In this document: piece after piece, positions 10,501 to 17,531 of the stretch
Layout: each line of letters begins with the position of its first letter
Position numbering within the stretch: the first letter of the stretch is position 1
Assembly (NCBI GenBank): GCA_025210795.1
Contig: JAOAQZ010000008.1
Location: 62,001-126,000 of the forward strand
Source of the DNA: Cohaesibacter sp.
GTDB lineage: Bacteria; Pseudomonadota; Alphaproteobacteria; Rhizobiales; Cohaesibacteraceae
DNA: 64,000 nt
Direction: 5' to 3'
The notes under the pieces: model-generated
The model's database searches: none
Seen by the model: only the letters and a program-made list of their open reading frames with translations
Told to the model about the DNA's origin: nothing
Program-made: the position numbers and the translations under genes

Positions 10501-12403
10501 TAGCTTGGGTGCTCGCAAGACCATAGGCATCTCTATAATGCGCAAGGGCCTGCTTGATGCCACCAATGCGGGCATTCTCTGGTTTTTGTTGTTGGGACCG
10601 ATAAGGCTCGTTCGTTTCTTCATTCAGGCCATATTCAAAAAGGAAGCTACTGGCTTCCTGTTCAGGGCTGTCCCAAACCACCCGTTTATTGGCCTCAAAT
10701 GAACTACTTTCATCATCAGAAATCCACGACCCACGGCGTTCTGTGATGCCATTCGTGTTGCGATAATCAACAAGGAATGGCACAAAGCCAGCCCGCTCCA
10801 ACGCCACGACCATCGAAGTCTGGCTAAAAAGCTCCGTATCAAACGAGTTGGCCCAGGTCTGAACAGGGTCGGAGAATAAGCCATGAACAAGCACGACCGG
10901 AGGACGGGCCAAGACCAGATTTTTCTCAATCGGAGCGGTCTTGCTGCCCTCAATCCTAATAGAAAGACTAACATCCCGGCTCGCCGGGCCTTTCTTGTGA
11001 CGTGCCCTAGGAGGAACCAAGGGTGACTTGGGCTGCTCCTCACCCTCTGCCAAAGAGCTGAAAACATCAGGCGGTGTATAAAGAGCAAAAGCGTAATATC
11101 TCTCGCCAATCTTGCGGCTTTGCAAGCCTGATAGCAGCTCGATCCTTCCGTCTGCTTCTTCGTGAAGAGCTATGGTAACATTGCTTTCGCCCGAAAGCTC
11201 CAACCGCAGAAGAAGCTGGCTAACGCCATCTGCCGTTGTGCCCTCTCGCAATTGACCACCTTCAAGCAGAGTGGAAAGCTTGCGATCCTTTATCAGGCTT
11301 GTTCCATCTGGCGCATAAAGCGGATTGGCATCAAGAATATCAAACGCGACAAGCTCAACCGCTTTTGCCCCATCCTCCTCGCCCTTTCGATCATGGGTCT
11401 CCTTCTCCGGACTATTGGCAGGCTCGGACTTGGCCTTTGCATTTGTTTCGTGTTCAGGGGATTGTCTGGAAGCAGTCCTTTTGACAAGCTCATCAGCAAT
11501 TATGCCGAATATGCCCTCGATCACCTCTTTGGTGAGTGGATTGGGATCCACTCCTGCACTCTCAATGGGATTTCTGCCATTAACATAAACATCCAGGATC
11601 GCGGAATAGGAGCCATAGAGTTCAAATTCGATACTCATCAAGCCGCGAAGTTGTATAGCCCGATCAGTTTGTTCAAATCGTCCGATATTGTGACCAGCAT
11701 TATAGTGACCATAATAATGATGGCTGGTAACAAGTTGCGGGCCGGAATAACGCAGCTCCAGAATATCCGCAGTAAGGCCCTTTTTCTTAAACTTCGAGAG
11801 ACCGGCAACCAAAGAGACCGGCGCCTCCTCCCTTTTCAGCTCCTCCCGACCATCCGCACTTGCCCCCACATAGTAGCGAATAGCCCGGTGCGTCTTGGTT
11901 ACCAGCTTCTCCTTTTCACGATTAAACCAGTAAGGATATTCTCCCTCATCGCTTGAGCGCCAATCTAAATCGATTGTAACCTGCGCTTTCTCCTTCACAT
12001 ACTGGGAGGTTTTTCCCTTCTCCAGAAACTTGCCAATATTGTTGTTATGGACCAGCTCGATGACTTCTGTTTCCAGCTTTTGCCCATATTTGAGCTGACG
12101 AAGAGCTTTCGAAGGATTGTCTTGTTCCCAATCTAGGTGAAGGCCCAACTCGCCAATTCTGTTCAGCAAAGCAACCGAGAGTTTGCTCGAAAAATCCCGA
12201 TATTGTTGCCGCTCCTCAATTAGAAACACCGGCTTTGGCTCATCCGGTTGCTCAGCTTTAACGGGAGGAGAAATAGAAAAAGCGATGCAAAACAGCGCAA
12301 AACAGCTTATGCAATATGCAAGCCATCGAGAATGCCTGATGCTGTCTCGTATAAACTGAATATTTTCACAGAATAAATGCGGCTTCAGCTTACCCTTTAT
12401 CAT
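4538..12403 (-). CDS. Giant exported multidomain protein: lipase-like hydrolase, ExoY/edema-factor-like nucleotidyl cyclase, Sel1 repeats, peptidoglycan-binding-like tail
   Basis: About 2621 residues from the ATG at 12403, which has GGGGAGAG upstream; an in-frame start 16 codons earlier is less likely. Residues 26-50 form a signal peptide ending PPVKA. Residues 500-965 hold an alpha/beta hydrolase with VLVHGLF, the nucleophile motif GHSMGG (Ser640), NTPHHGS and a probable Asp/His pair at GHTDAVV (930) and NILHSY (953). Residues 1012-1350 match class II nucleotidyl cyclases. After a charged low-complexity linker (1375-1450), Sel1-type TPR repeats run from about 1475 to 2570, roughly 19 in three blocks. 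The last 45 residues resemble a peptidoglycan-binding domain (GPIDGQIGETMISAI). It stands alone between unrelated genes. An exported toxin or envelope effector is an inference; I know no described protein with this order of domains. Confidence 0.85.
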   Translation of the reverse strand: MIKGKLKPHLFCENIQFIRDSIRHSRWLAYCISCFALFCIAFSISPPVKAEQPDEPKPVFLIEERQQYRDFSSKLSVALLNRIGELGLHLDWEQDNPSKALRQLKYGQKLETEVIELVHNNNIGKFLEKGKTSQYVKEKAQVTIDLDWRSSDEGEYPYWFNREKEKLVTKTHRAIRYYVGASADGREELKREEAPVSLVAGLSKFKKKGLTADILELRYSGPQLVTSHHYYGHYNAGHNIGRFEQTDRAIQLRGLMSIEFELYGSYSAILDVYVNGRNPIESAGVDPNPLTKEVIEGIFGIIADELVKRTASRQSPEHETNAKAKSEPANSPEKETHDRKGEEDGAKAVELVAFDILDANPLYAPDGTSLIKDRKLSTLLEGGQLREGTTADGVSQLLLRLELSGESNVTIALHEEADGRIELLSGLQSRKIGERYYAFALYTPPDVFSSLAEGEEQPKSPLVPPRARHKKGPASRDVSLSIRIEGSKTAPIEKNLVLARPPVVLVHGLFSDPVQTWANSFDTELFSQTSMVVALERAGFVPFLVDYRNTNGITERRGSWISDDESSSFEANKRVVWDSPEQEASSFLFEYGLNEETNEPYRSQQQKPENARIGGIKQALAHYRDAYGLASTQAIVVGHSMGGLLARVWASEAYNSDYKRAENFFEGDINRLVTLNTPHHGSELMELKDALGNPNVGGESMVQWVRKQFANTIAWWYLEPVPHAIRDLRPESPALKKIGETKLPVFAIATTGHGSHFGKARKDPLNQYNMLYSLAGTIFFNNDPLLDAFISQRFEDWKSADKDLRILDDSYEEKQAQDVSADEGRELYRESIRKALDYNVYFWVQRRSADYWDDFKGDVAKLAKLPFGVIDTSMGNDEELELLNASKVMAKSAIGADPSRFFNDKKVKDIPEIFLTMLHDLVFHHDGHTDAVVRVESQLGGLKGEAPIPNILHSYAPWDYQVQSKLVRLLRWDHNQFKDKFPEAGKALPRYLPPKSAAPDLVLGDEAIAWSGMVASHAEQFLRIARQENVFILGRPVNQDSTRLLEQNIAAAKGMNVKGKSSTWGPQVAMIPFDQRFSKLWRTVKDPAQRKVQIKKYNKQTKSSIEKVHPQLPDERTFAIKRPLEVENDHRGTCEVLTNPDEPNAEAAIYLRCGKFYYDWRNSGSTDSPVYDESLDMKRAQVDDKLASLLDANPMYVLADNTSDHEIKPYLTADYDLLAIGYPFDAAQCNAGLKQCMPAETPAVRDAPFDPLLGATSPRQQNLLAKLNEAVSTYGGFENGFVSHHGPENQYKDSPYVDYPIIVFDPTGKTESKDQIYLIRQGPPGFRDLHLKRFFSKSNRLGYNLWPNPASEGWKWGDYDPQRGYRPRDYENLPVYVDEAPRPKPVHVAGAKQPASKVKDEEAGEAEIKTEEEGKGTANDLAKAESNGENAKEIETGAAVKQSDAGKSSDNWPDPFLYKAGSEDDELADVDLKQINRLARLGHVGAQVFMARHFGSGSERSLFWNEKAAEKDDVRALNALFHIFNRKSATEEQKKNALVYLKRAAYAGDPASMMDMAMVLETGQGAEKNLAKARDWLQKAADLGSAEAHFLLAQMLVRNSSKDSVTEAESVFRHYYQAARMDDVDAQKALAHYYRFAGKVRDDNGQATTWYKRASQNSDAEADRILGQHYGTDGASRDLPVSHAYWSLALLHEPGRKDVQQALKRLEARMTQERREKAKLVYERLRSARLSKYQAKIRRSWNALYQALMVCDLDAAFKARLELDEMQAKNMLPVDQDGDYSALYAWLSRLLQSEEALLRIEKGDPRAAMVMTTHRKDHACLRKRVEKLHHHLKTFDIVPSEHGQTAGPLRALAEVKLQSDYAFGSDEGNEHAMPTEYLRSLARLAALGQVRAQRLLGWHYYSGLWIKKDGERAFYWYEKAAQSGDANAQLALYSMLRNGFGILKDEKLAIEWLHRSAENGWPDSQVLLGVRYEKGSFVEKDPLKAFRLFEKAAQQESGYGLFALAHAYERGVGVSSDWEKAQDLYLKAAEEGYHAAQTRIGLDYLRGSGVEKDIDKAVKWLLRARNNGSAEAAYELGGIYLRGNAKTQDFTKAYNFLLDAKELGYRDLDRDISDLRRSFSKEEWQKIEDEHIPARSHTSYDVWWDITDWTTQYGDALKDCDIDRSMRRHTQLLTNFRHIYISELERLDKLTDALLVHMAYWEANMAAEAGYPQQAAELEISDDMDACLKANIAGLRSRVTTTKRAAEGGQKRAEISDATVVAPKAANDNDKLLADFALLRKYVRKGLAKANELTTYLPSLRAMADDGLPQAQYELGLCYEEGHCGLVKDRTIAMEFFSMATNQGHGDAMARLGLALLDTGMTPDSKRALSHFRAAADGGSALGVYGLGRCSELGSCGVASDDASALAYYEQAAGLKNALALWRLGWIYETAQLGVKEDLARAAEFYRQSANLGHDQGQESYAYFLENGSGGVKKDLRNAGRLYRLAGEQGRPEFQFILADIYERGELGIQKDLAQAERLYRSAADGGDASAYLRLALLLDRDDASDRDLIAAAEALLEAYRAGDEGAVLFLNEQVNQKLSIQLRQVLQRFLKDQGFYLGPIDGQIGETMISAIDGYAKRAE
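4694..7981 (-). repeat. About 19 tandem Sel1-like repeats coded within the giant protein
   Basis: Three blocks of 36-residue-type repeats of the pattern A..LG..Y..G.G...D...A..W...AA..G: about six near residues 1475-1700, six near 1870-2090 and seven near 2250-2540. The blocks are separated by helical stretches without clear repeats. Sel1 solenoids mediate protein contacts, often in envelope or effector proteins. Confidence 0.82.
8354..9370 (-). other. Domain: class II nucleotidyl cyclase (edema factor / CyaA / ExoY family)
   Basis: Residues 1012-1350. FILGRPVN (Arg1035) corresponds to the edema factor segment with Arg329. AAKGMNVKGKSSTWGP holds Lys1053 and Lys1060, equivalent to Lys346 and Lys353, with Lys1058 at the place of catalytic His351. 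IPFDQ follows as in edema factor. LTADYD gives Asp1214 and Asp1216, the metal-binding Asp491/Asp493 pair. LAKLNEAV, then HHGPEN (His1284/1285), matches the region of His577 and Asn583, and VDYPIIVFDPTG matches the following strand. The whole catalytic set is therefore present except the His-to-Lys change. Such domains need a host activator in known toxins (calmodulin or actin). Confidence 0.85.
9509..10906 (-). other. Domain: lipase/PGAP1-like alpha/beta hydrolase within the giant protein
   Basis: Residues 500-965. The order VLVHGLF (oxyanion strand), VVGHSMGG (nucleophile elbow, Ser640), TLNTPHHGS and later TDAVVRVESQ with a His in NILHSYAP follows the pattern of bacterial lipases and GPI-inositol-deacylase-like hydrolases. 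An insert of about 190 residues between the HGS region and the Asp motif is longer than in minimal lipases and could form a lid. The substrate cannot be read from sequence. Confidence 0.78.
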
Positions 12404-12624
12404 AACAGCACTCTCCCCATGAGCCAGACACCCATAGGTTAACGATAGCACAATTTCAGGTAGAAACGAATGCGGCCGGAGAACTAGTACAACCTATAAG
12501 CCAATAGAGTTTGGGAATGCAGGTTCAATTGCGCCAGCATGAGAATTTCATGCCGCAAGCATGCTCTATTTCTCCCAGCAAAACGCTCTGAAACAAACAA
12601 GGCTGCCAATCGCAATAGGGTTCT

Positions 12625-13272
12625 CTATCGCCATTCAGCAATTCCCCGGGCAATTGCATCATAGGTCGCTTTGCCAATAGCCACCCCGATATCCGTATGA
12701 AGGCCCGCATAGAGATTGAGGCCTTCTGGTGCAGCAATAGCGATGCAATCGGTTCCCGTCCCAGTGGCAATACCTGTCTCAATCTGTATGTTTGCATCAC
12801 AAAGTGCCGCCGTGCGAGCTTGTGCAACAATCGACATGGCCTCTATTTGCGCAGCTTCCGTCAAGCCCATATTCACAATTGTCAGGATGTTAATCGTACC
12901 CCAGTTTTTTGCGGTGCGGTCAACCCGATGCCCCACTCGCTCGGCGTTCGAAAGGCCAACAGTAGCAACGCAAGAAGCCTGACAATCGCCACATACTGCA
13001 TGCGTGGTGACATAATGCTCGATTGAGCGGGATGTCAGCATGGCCACTGATTTGTCTTGCCCGTTCTCAATAAGCTCACAATTAAGCCAATCCACAACAT
13101 CCAGATCTTGAGGCAAATCCGCATTCCGGACTTCTCTCCAGACAATGGTATCTGCAAGGACACGACCTGGACGATTAATCGACCAACTCAGGATCTGCAA
13201 AGGTGATGGCAGTGAGACAATAAGCCAGGGCTTTTCAAGAATAGTGGTACATAACATTGAAAGGCTACTCAT
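12625..13272 (-). CDS. cbiZ: Adenosylcobinamide amidohydrolase (CbiZ family)
   Basis: A 215-residue protein of the CbiZ family, which cleaves the amide bond of adenosylcobinamide or pseudocobalamin to give adenosylcobyric acid for remodelling to the cobamide the cell prefers. Visible family features include DTIVWREVRN, VAMLTSR near residue 78, TVGLSNAERVG, GTINI, EARTAA-like QARTAA and the strongly conserved ATGTGTDC near residue 165, then YAGLHT. The ATG at 13272 overlaps the stop codon of the upstream tonB remnant (TAATG), which decides the start and points to former translational coupling. TonB next to CbiZ fits cobamide uptake and salvage. The gene itself looks intact although its upstream partner is broken. 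Confidence 0.85.
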   Translation of the reverse strand: MSSLSMLCTTILEKPWLIVSLPSPLQILSWSINRPGRVLADTIVWREVRNADLPQDLDVVDWLNCELIENGQDKSVAMLTSRSIEHYVTTHAVCGDCQASCVATVGLSNAERVGHRVDRTAKNWGTINILTIVNMGLTEAAQIEAMSIVAQARTAALCDANIQIETGIATGTGTDCIAIAAPEGLNLYAGLHTDIGVAIGKATYDAIARGIAEWR

Positions 13273-14010
13273 TAACGACGAAATCGCACGGGAACCGTGA
13301 AGATGAGACTTGAACCATTAAGTTCTTTAGGAATAGCAGGAAAAGGCGAAGCACGACGTGCAATCTGTCGAAGTTCTTTATCAAGCAAGCTGTGACCTGC
13401 CCGCTTTACAAGCGTCGATTTCACAACACGCCCGAGCGATTGATCGTTATCCTCAGCTTCCCCACACCGCGAATCCCCCGCATTTTGGCGGCCTGAGGAT
13501 ATCGTTTATGCCGCTCGATCCATCGGCTTAGCTTTAACTTATAGGAAAGGCGAACACCCTTTCGAGCTTTCGCCGCCGCTTTTTTTCGAGGCACCAACCG
13601 AGCCTTTTCGTGTCATCTTTTGGGCTGTGCCGCGGGTTGTTTTGCGGCTTGTCTTAGAAACGCTTTTCTTGGCCATTCTTATTAATGGCTTTCTTGTTGC
13701 TTTTCTTACGCTTTTGAACCAGCTTTTTTCGCCGAGATGGCTTTTGGGTCTCCACTTTTTTATTCTTGGTTTTCTGAGTAACAATCGCTGACTTGGGTCG
13801 AGCTTTTGGCATCGGCATGACCAAAGCAGGAGCGGTTTCTGTCAGCACAGCTTCCCGGTACATGACCGGGGAAACCCTTTCGGGGGAACGAGCTTTAGGC
13901 GCCAAGATATCAGAAGTATCCAACTGCAGAGAGTTTGCATCATCCGAGCGCTGCGACACCGCCTCCTCTTTTGCCTCAATTAGAGGGGATGGGCTATCTC
14001 TAGATTGTTC
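13272..14010 (-). pseudogene. tonB remnant: C-terminal domain intact in pieces, several frameshifts, N-terminus lost
   Basis: The last 50 codons before the stop at 13272 encode a clear TonB C-terminal end (VVKSTLVKRAGHSLLDKEL ... FTVPVRFRR). The part before it, KLKLSRWIERHKRYPQAA and on to INRSG, lies in another frame and meets TGA at about 13430; one base seems missing there. Further upstream, the Lys/Arg/Pro-rich linker runs on in two more frames (13539-13784 and 13654 onward). The membrane anchor that should begin TonB is not found: at about 14.0 kb the sequence passes into the reverse-oriented MetE-like remnant. TonB carries proton-motive force to outer membrane receptors; this copy is almost surely dead. 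Confidence 0.68.
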
Positions 14011-14808
14011 AAGCTGATGTCCGTCATCAAAGGAAATGGTACCAAAGTTGTTAAAAATAAGAGAGACATTGCCAATCTTAAGGCCGCCATGGCATTGCAC
14101 GGTGCGACACAAGGCTTTATGAACGCTGCCTCTCCCGGTGTTATCTCACTGTTCCTGCAAAATGATTTCTATGCAAGCAGGGCCTCTTATCTCTCTGCCC
14201 TCGCCCACGCGATGAAGGAAGAATATGAGACCATTGTTGCCTCGGGACTGCATTTGCAGCTCGACTGCCCCGATCTGGCTCTTTCCCGTCATATGTTGTT
14301 TAGCGACCTCTCTGATCGGGAATTTGTCAAAATTGCAGACATGCATGTCGAAGCTTTAAACTTCGCACTATCGGAAATTCCCTCAGACAAGGTCCGCGTT
14401 CATATTTGCTGGGGCAATTATGAAGGCCCCCACGTGTGCGATATTTCCATGGGCAAGGTTTTCAAGACCCTGATGAAAACCAAGGCCCAATATGTCCTGT
14501 TTGAAACATCCAACCCGCGCCGTGCGCACGAATGGACTGTCTTTCGGGATCGCAAGGATGAAATTCCTGATGACAAGATCCTGATCCCCGGAGTGGTTGA
14601 CACAACCACCAATTTCGTCGAACACCCAGAACTGGTGGCCCAGCGCCTTGAGCGTTTTATCAATATTGTCGGATCAGATTGTGTGATAGCAGGCTCCGAC
14701 TGCGGCTTTGGCACATTTGCAGGCTTTGGAGCGGTTGATCCGGACATTACCTATGCCAAGCTGAAAAGCTTGCGCGAAGGGGCTGATCTGATCGGAGAGC
14801 GCTTGTGA
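14005..14808 (+). pseudogene. 5'-truncated cobalamin-independent methionine synthase-like gene (COG0620)
   Basis: About 267 codons remain. The reading frame matches the C-terminal part of MetE-like methyltransferases: ASPGVI, LQLDCPDLA, then the zinc ligands His-x-Cys in VHICWGNYEGP, Glu in LFETSNPR and Cys in GSDCGFGT. Relatives of this size class have about 370 residues, so roughly the first 100 are missing. Homology begins around the KRDIANLKAAM segment, right at the junction with the tonB remnant. No convincing ribosome site precedes the first starts. Its stop overlaps the GTG start of the next gene (GTGA), so it once headed an operon with the hydrolase and the RraA-like gene. A short functional version cannot be ruled out. 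Confidence 0.62.
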
Positions 14809-15511
14809 ACCAAGACAGTCTTCCCTTGCTCTTGCTGCCGGGCATGATGTGTGATGCCCGGCTCTTTCGCCCCCAAATCGAGGCTTTGGCCGACCATTAT
14901 CCCGTTTTCGTCGCCAATCTTTTTGAGGGAGAAACGATAGAAGCTCTTGCCACCACCATCCTGAGCAAAATCTCAGCAAGGGAGTTTGCATTAGGCGGCC
15001 TTTCCATGGGGGCATTGTTGCCATGGAGATGCTCCGCCAAGCCCCCGAGCGGATCAAAAAAATTGCTCTCTTGGACACCAATCCTCAGGCAGAACTGAAA
15101 GACATTAAGCAAAGACGAGAGCCCCAGATCGCCAAAGTTAGAGCTGGCGGCCTTCGTGATGTTATGCGCGATGAGATGAAACCAAACTATCTGGCAGACG
15201 GTCCAAACAGAGAGCAAATTCTTGATCTTTGTATGGACATGGCTCTCAAACTGGGATCAGAGATTTTTATTCAGCAGTCCCGCGCCCTTCAAAGTCGGCC
15301 TGACCAACAAGAGACACTCGCAAACTCAGATTGCCCTGCCTTGATCTTATGCGGCCGCGAGGACCTCCTATGCCCAATTGAGCGGCATGAATTGATGCAT
15401 GATCTGATGAAAAATTCACAACTAGAAATTGTCAATCAGACTGAACATTTACCAATACTGGAACAACCAGAAAAAACCAATCAAGCCTTTCTGCACTGGA
15501 TGGAAAGATAG
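14805..15511 (+). pseudogene. Alpha/beta hydrolase broken by a single-base frameshift in a G run
   Basis: Two frames together make one alpha/beta hydrolase of about 235 residues. The first part (14805-15015) has LLLLPGMMCD and ends in the nucleophile motif GLSMG; the second (from about 15016) continues IVAMEMLRQAPERIKKIALLD, with Asp in GREDLLCP and His in TEHLPILE. The break is at ATGGGGGCATTG near 15008-15018: one more G would restore GGIVAMEM. Start GTG at 14805 overlaps the previous stop. It belongs to the family of small esterases that often sit in catabolic operons. A sequencing error in the homopolymer is the alternative explanation, but neighbouring genes are also broken. Confidence 0.72.
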
Positions 15512-15514
15512 AAC

Positions 15515-16210
15515 ATGAATGATTCACTGCTAAAACTCCTTAGAACCATCGACACCCCCACCGTTTGCAATGCCATTGAAGTTGCGCAAGGAAAACGCGG
15601 TTTTTCAGATTTCACACGCGGCACCATGCAATGCTCGGCACCGGATGAGCCTGCAATGGTCGGCTATGCCTGCACGGCAAAGATTGCTGCAATAAACCCG
15701 CCGAAGGAAGCTCTGGAAGTCATTCGAGAGCGCCGTATGAATTATTACCGCGCAATGGCCGAAGCCCCCAAACCCTCTGTCGCGGTAATTGAGGATACCG
15801 ATTATCCTGATTGCATTGGTGCCTATTGGGGAGAGATCAACACCACCGTCCATAAAGGCTTTGGCATGTCCGGAGCACTTACAAACGGTGTAATGCGTGA
15901 TCTTGGAGATCTTCCAGAGGGTTTTCCGGTCGTCGCAGGCTCAATTGGCCCAAGCCATGGCTTCGTGCATGTGAAGGAACTGGGAACAGAAGTCGAGATT
16001 TTCGGACTGAAGGTAAAGCCCGGAGCCCTCACCCATGCCGATAGCCACGGCGCTGTAGCAATCCCCGATGAGGTGCTTCCCCTACTTGAAGACGCTATCA
16101 GTTCGCTGCTTGAGAATGAAAAGATTGTGCTTGGCCCAGCAAAACGGGGTGGGTTCAACTTTGAAGCTTTTGAGCAAGCCTGGGCCGCTTTTGAAAAAGC
16201 TCGAACTTAG
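15515..16210 (+). CDS. RraA-like / 4-hydroxy-4-methyl-2-oxoglutarate aldolase family protein
   Basis: A 231-residue protein of the RraA-like fold. The family mark is the G.LTNGVMRDL segment near residue 125, in which the Arg-Asp pair binds metal and substrate in class II pyruvate aldolases, followed by GSIGPSHGF and the HADSHGAVAIP stretch. Members cleave 4-carboxy-4-hydroxy-2-oxoadipate-type substrates or have other lyase roles; the RNase E inhibitor RraA is a smaller relative. The start at 15515 has GGAAAGATAG upstream. It lies three bases after the broken hydrolase, as the last gene of a decayed operon. It looks intact; whether it is still expressed is unclear. Confidence 0.75.
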   Translation: MNDSLLKLLRTIDTPTVCNAIEVAQGKRGFSDFTRGTMQCSAPDEPAMVGYACTAKIAAINPPKEALEVIRERRMNYYRAMAEAPKPSVAVIEDTDYPDCIGAYWGEINTTVHKGFGMSGALTNGVMRDLGDLPEGFPVVAGSIGPSHGFVHVKELGTEVEIFGLKVKPGALTHADSHGAVAIPDEVLPLLEDAISSLLENEKIVLGPAKRGGFNFEAFEQAWAAFEKART

Positions 16211-16249
16211 TGGATTGCTCACTCCTGGGGCGCGATTGCCTTCTTCTCA

Positions 16250-17090
16250 AGATCAGCACGTTAAAACCAATGCTGTGATTATAGCATGGCCACCTTGCCA
16301 CAATCGCATCCATTTCGGGCTATTGCGGCCTGCCCAATGCTGCTCCCCGACCGCCTCGACCATTTCGATGGAGGCAATGGCATCAAACTGGCCTGACACA
16401 TCACGGCAATCTGTGAGAGAAAGATCAATCTGTTCCTCAAGATTGGCGTCCTCTACCCTTTGGAGGGCATAAGCCAATTGCTCTTGCAATAGAGTAATGC
16501 CTTTCACATTAAGACCGCTACGAGCGGCCGAGAGAGCCATACTTCCCCAACCTCAGATTATTTCAATATAGCCCCCTCTCCCTTTAGCTTCATAAGCTCC
16601 AGCACACACTGATATTTCCTGTACTAAGCCTCCACAAGATCCGAAGGCTCGGCCCCATCCAGCCACAGCCTGTAGAAGTCATTCCCCAGATCATAATGAT
16701 AGACAATATTCCTCCGGCTACCCTTACGGTATTGCTGCGGCTGTTATGTAGCTTCCTTGCAAAGAATGCTTCCAGTTTTCCAGACTGAATAAAACGGTTC
16801 AAAGCTGAGCTATTCTTCTGAATGAGCAAAAAGTCCAACAAGATCAGAGCACATCCACTGACCTTGCAGATTGCCTTCGGCCAAAGGCAAGGGAGGGGGC
16901 CAAAGACAAGGGGTTGCCTGATAGAAACTTTAGAAGGAGTTGGTCACTATGAATTGTCACGCCAATTGGTGAATGATCGGAATCGTCAAATAACAGCCTG
17001 TGCCCACTTGGCAGTGACACCAACACCGAGCCACCGCGCAGCTCACCAAAAGCACAGTTCAGAATACTTGCGCTCCCACTGGCCAATCAC
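16250..17090 (-). pseudogene. Cyclopropane-fatty-acyl-phospholipid synthase-like methyltransferase, degraded
   Basis: Pieces in different frames on the minus strand line up in the order of a CFA synthase. At about 17050-16850 there is LVSLPSGHRLLF, like the N-terminal domain. At about 16710-16640, NIVYHYDLGNDFYRLWLDG is the conserved lead-in to the catalytic domain, followed by a stop. At about 16560-16300, GWGSMALSAARSG is the S-adenosylmethionine loop, then ITLLQEQLAYA and FDAIASIEMVEAVGE. The C-terminal third is not found before the RraA-like gene. Several frameshifts and stops make this a pseudogene beyond doubt if the sequence is right. CFA synthases add a methylene bridge to membrane lipids. 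Confidence 0.7.
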
Positions 17091-17224
17091 GGTCGACACT
17101 CCGCGGAAATAACCCAATCCCGTCGCAGCTAGCCGATCCCCCACATCCTCTATGCTGCTCTGCACATTGATCTTGCGCTTTTTATGGTGTTTCCTGTTCT
17201 TCTGAACTCAGTGTCCGATTTAAT
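17091..17224. other. Non-coding stretch beside the CFA synthase remnant
   Basis: I see no coding signal, repeat or promoter here. With the hairpins that follow and the leader to 17489, this makes about 400 bases without a gene. Confidence 0.5.
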
Positions 17225-17247
17225 AAAAGTCTCTCAGTGAGACTTTT
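17225..17247. repeat. Small hairpin next to the long inverted repeat
   Basis: AAAAGTCTC pairs perfectly with GAGACTTTT around the loop TCAGT. It lies 13 bases before the larger hairpin, so the two form a tandem pair. Confidence 0.75.
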
Positions 17248-17252
17248 AGGCT

Positions 17253-17339
17253 ACATGTCCAGCCCTCTCCCCCTCCCAACCACCCACAAAGGTATCATGA
17301 CGGGTGGTTGGGAGGGGAAGAGGGCTTGGCTCAGGACAT
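17253..17339. repeat. Long inverted repeat: 25-bp stem with one mismatch, 16-base loop
   Basis: The arm at 17261-17285 (AGCCCTCTCC...ACCACCC) is complementary to 17302-17326 with one mismatched pair. An outer arm ATGTCC (17255-17260) pairs with GGACAT (17333-17338) across an internal loop. There is no U-run, so a simple terminator is unlikely. It may be a member of a dispersed repeat family or the end of a small element. Confidence 0.85.
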
Positions 17340-17531
17340 TAAAATCAGGCTCTCAAGCGAGCGAAGCAAGAAAGCGATAAAAGGACCAAGAGTTATCTGA
17401 TGAGAGGTTTGGTGTCTGGAGAGCGTGCCGCATCGGCACCTTACGGCAAGACCCAGGAATGGTGGCCACCGCCCTGGAACTGATCACCTATGATCAACTT
17501 CCAGCAAACAAATCAAATCACGGATATCTCG

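Noticed and set aside
4538..12403. The giant gene as an adhesin, non-ribosomal peptide synthetase or RTX/MARTX toxin
   Set aside because: No RTX nonapeptide repeats, no adhesin repeats and no carrier or adenylation domain motifs; the repeats are of the Sel1 type.
15515..16210. RraA-like gene as RNase E inhibitor rraA itself
   Set aside because: At 231 residues it is much longer than typical RraA and it lies in a catabolic-type operon remnant.
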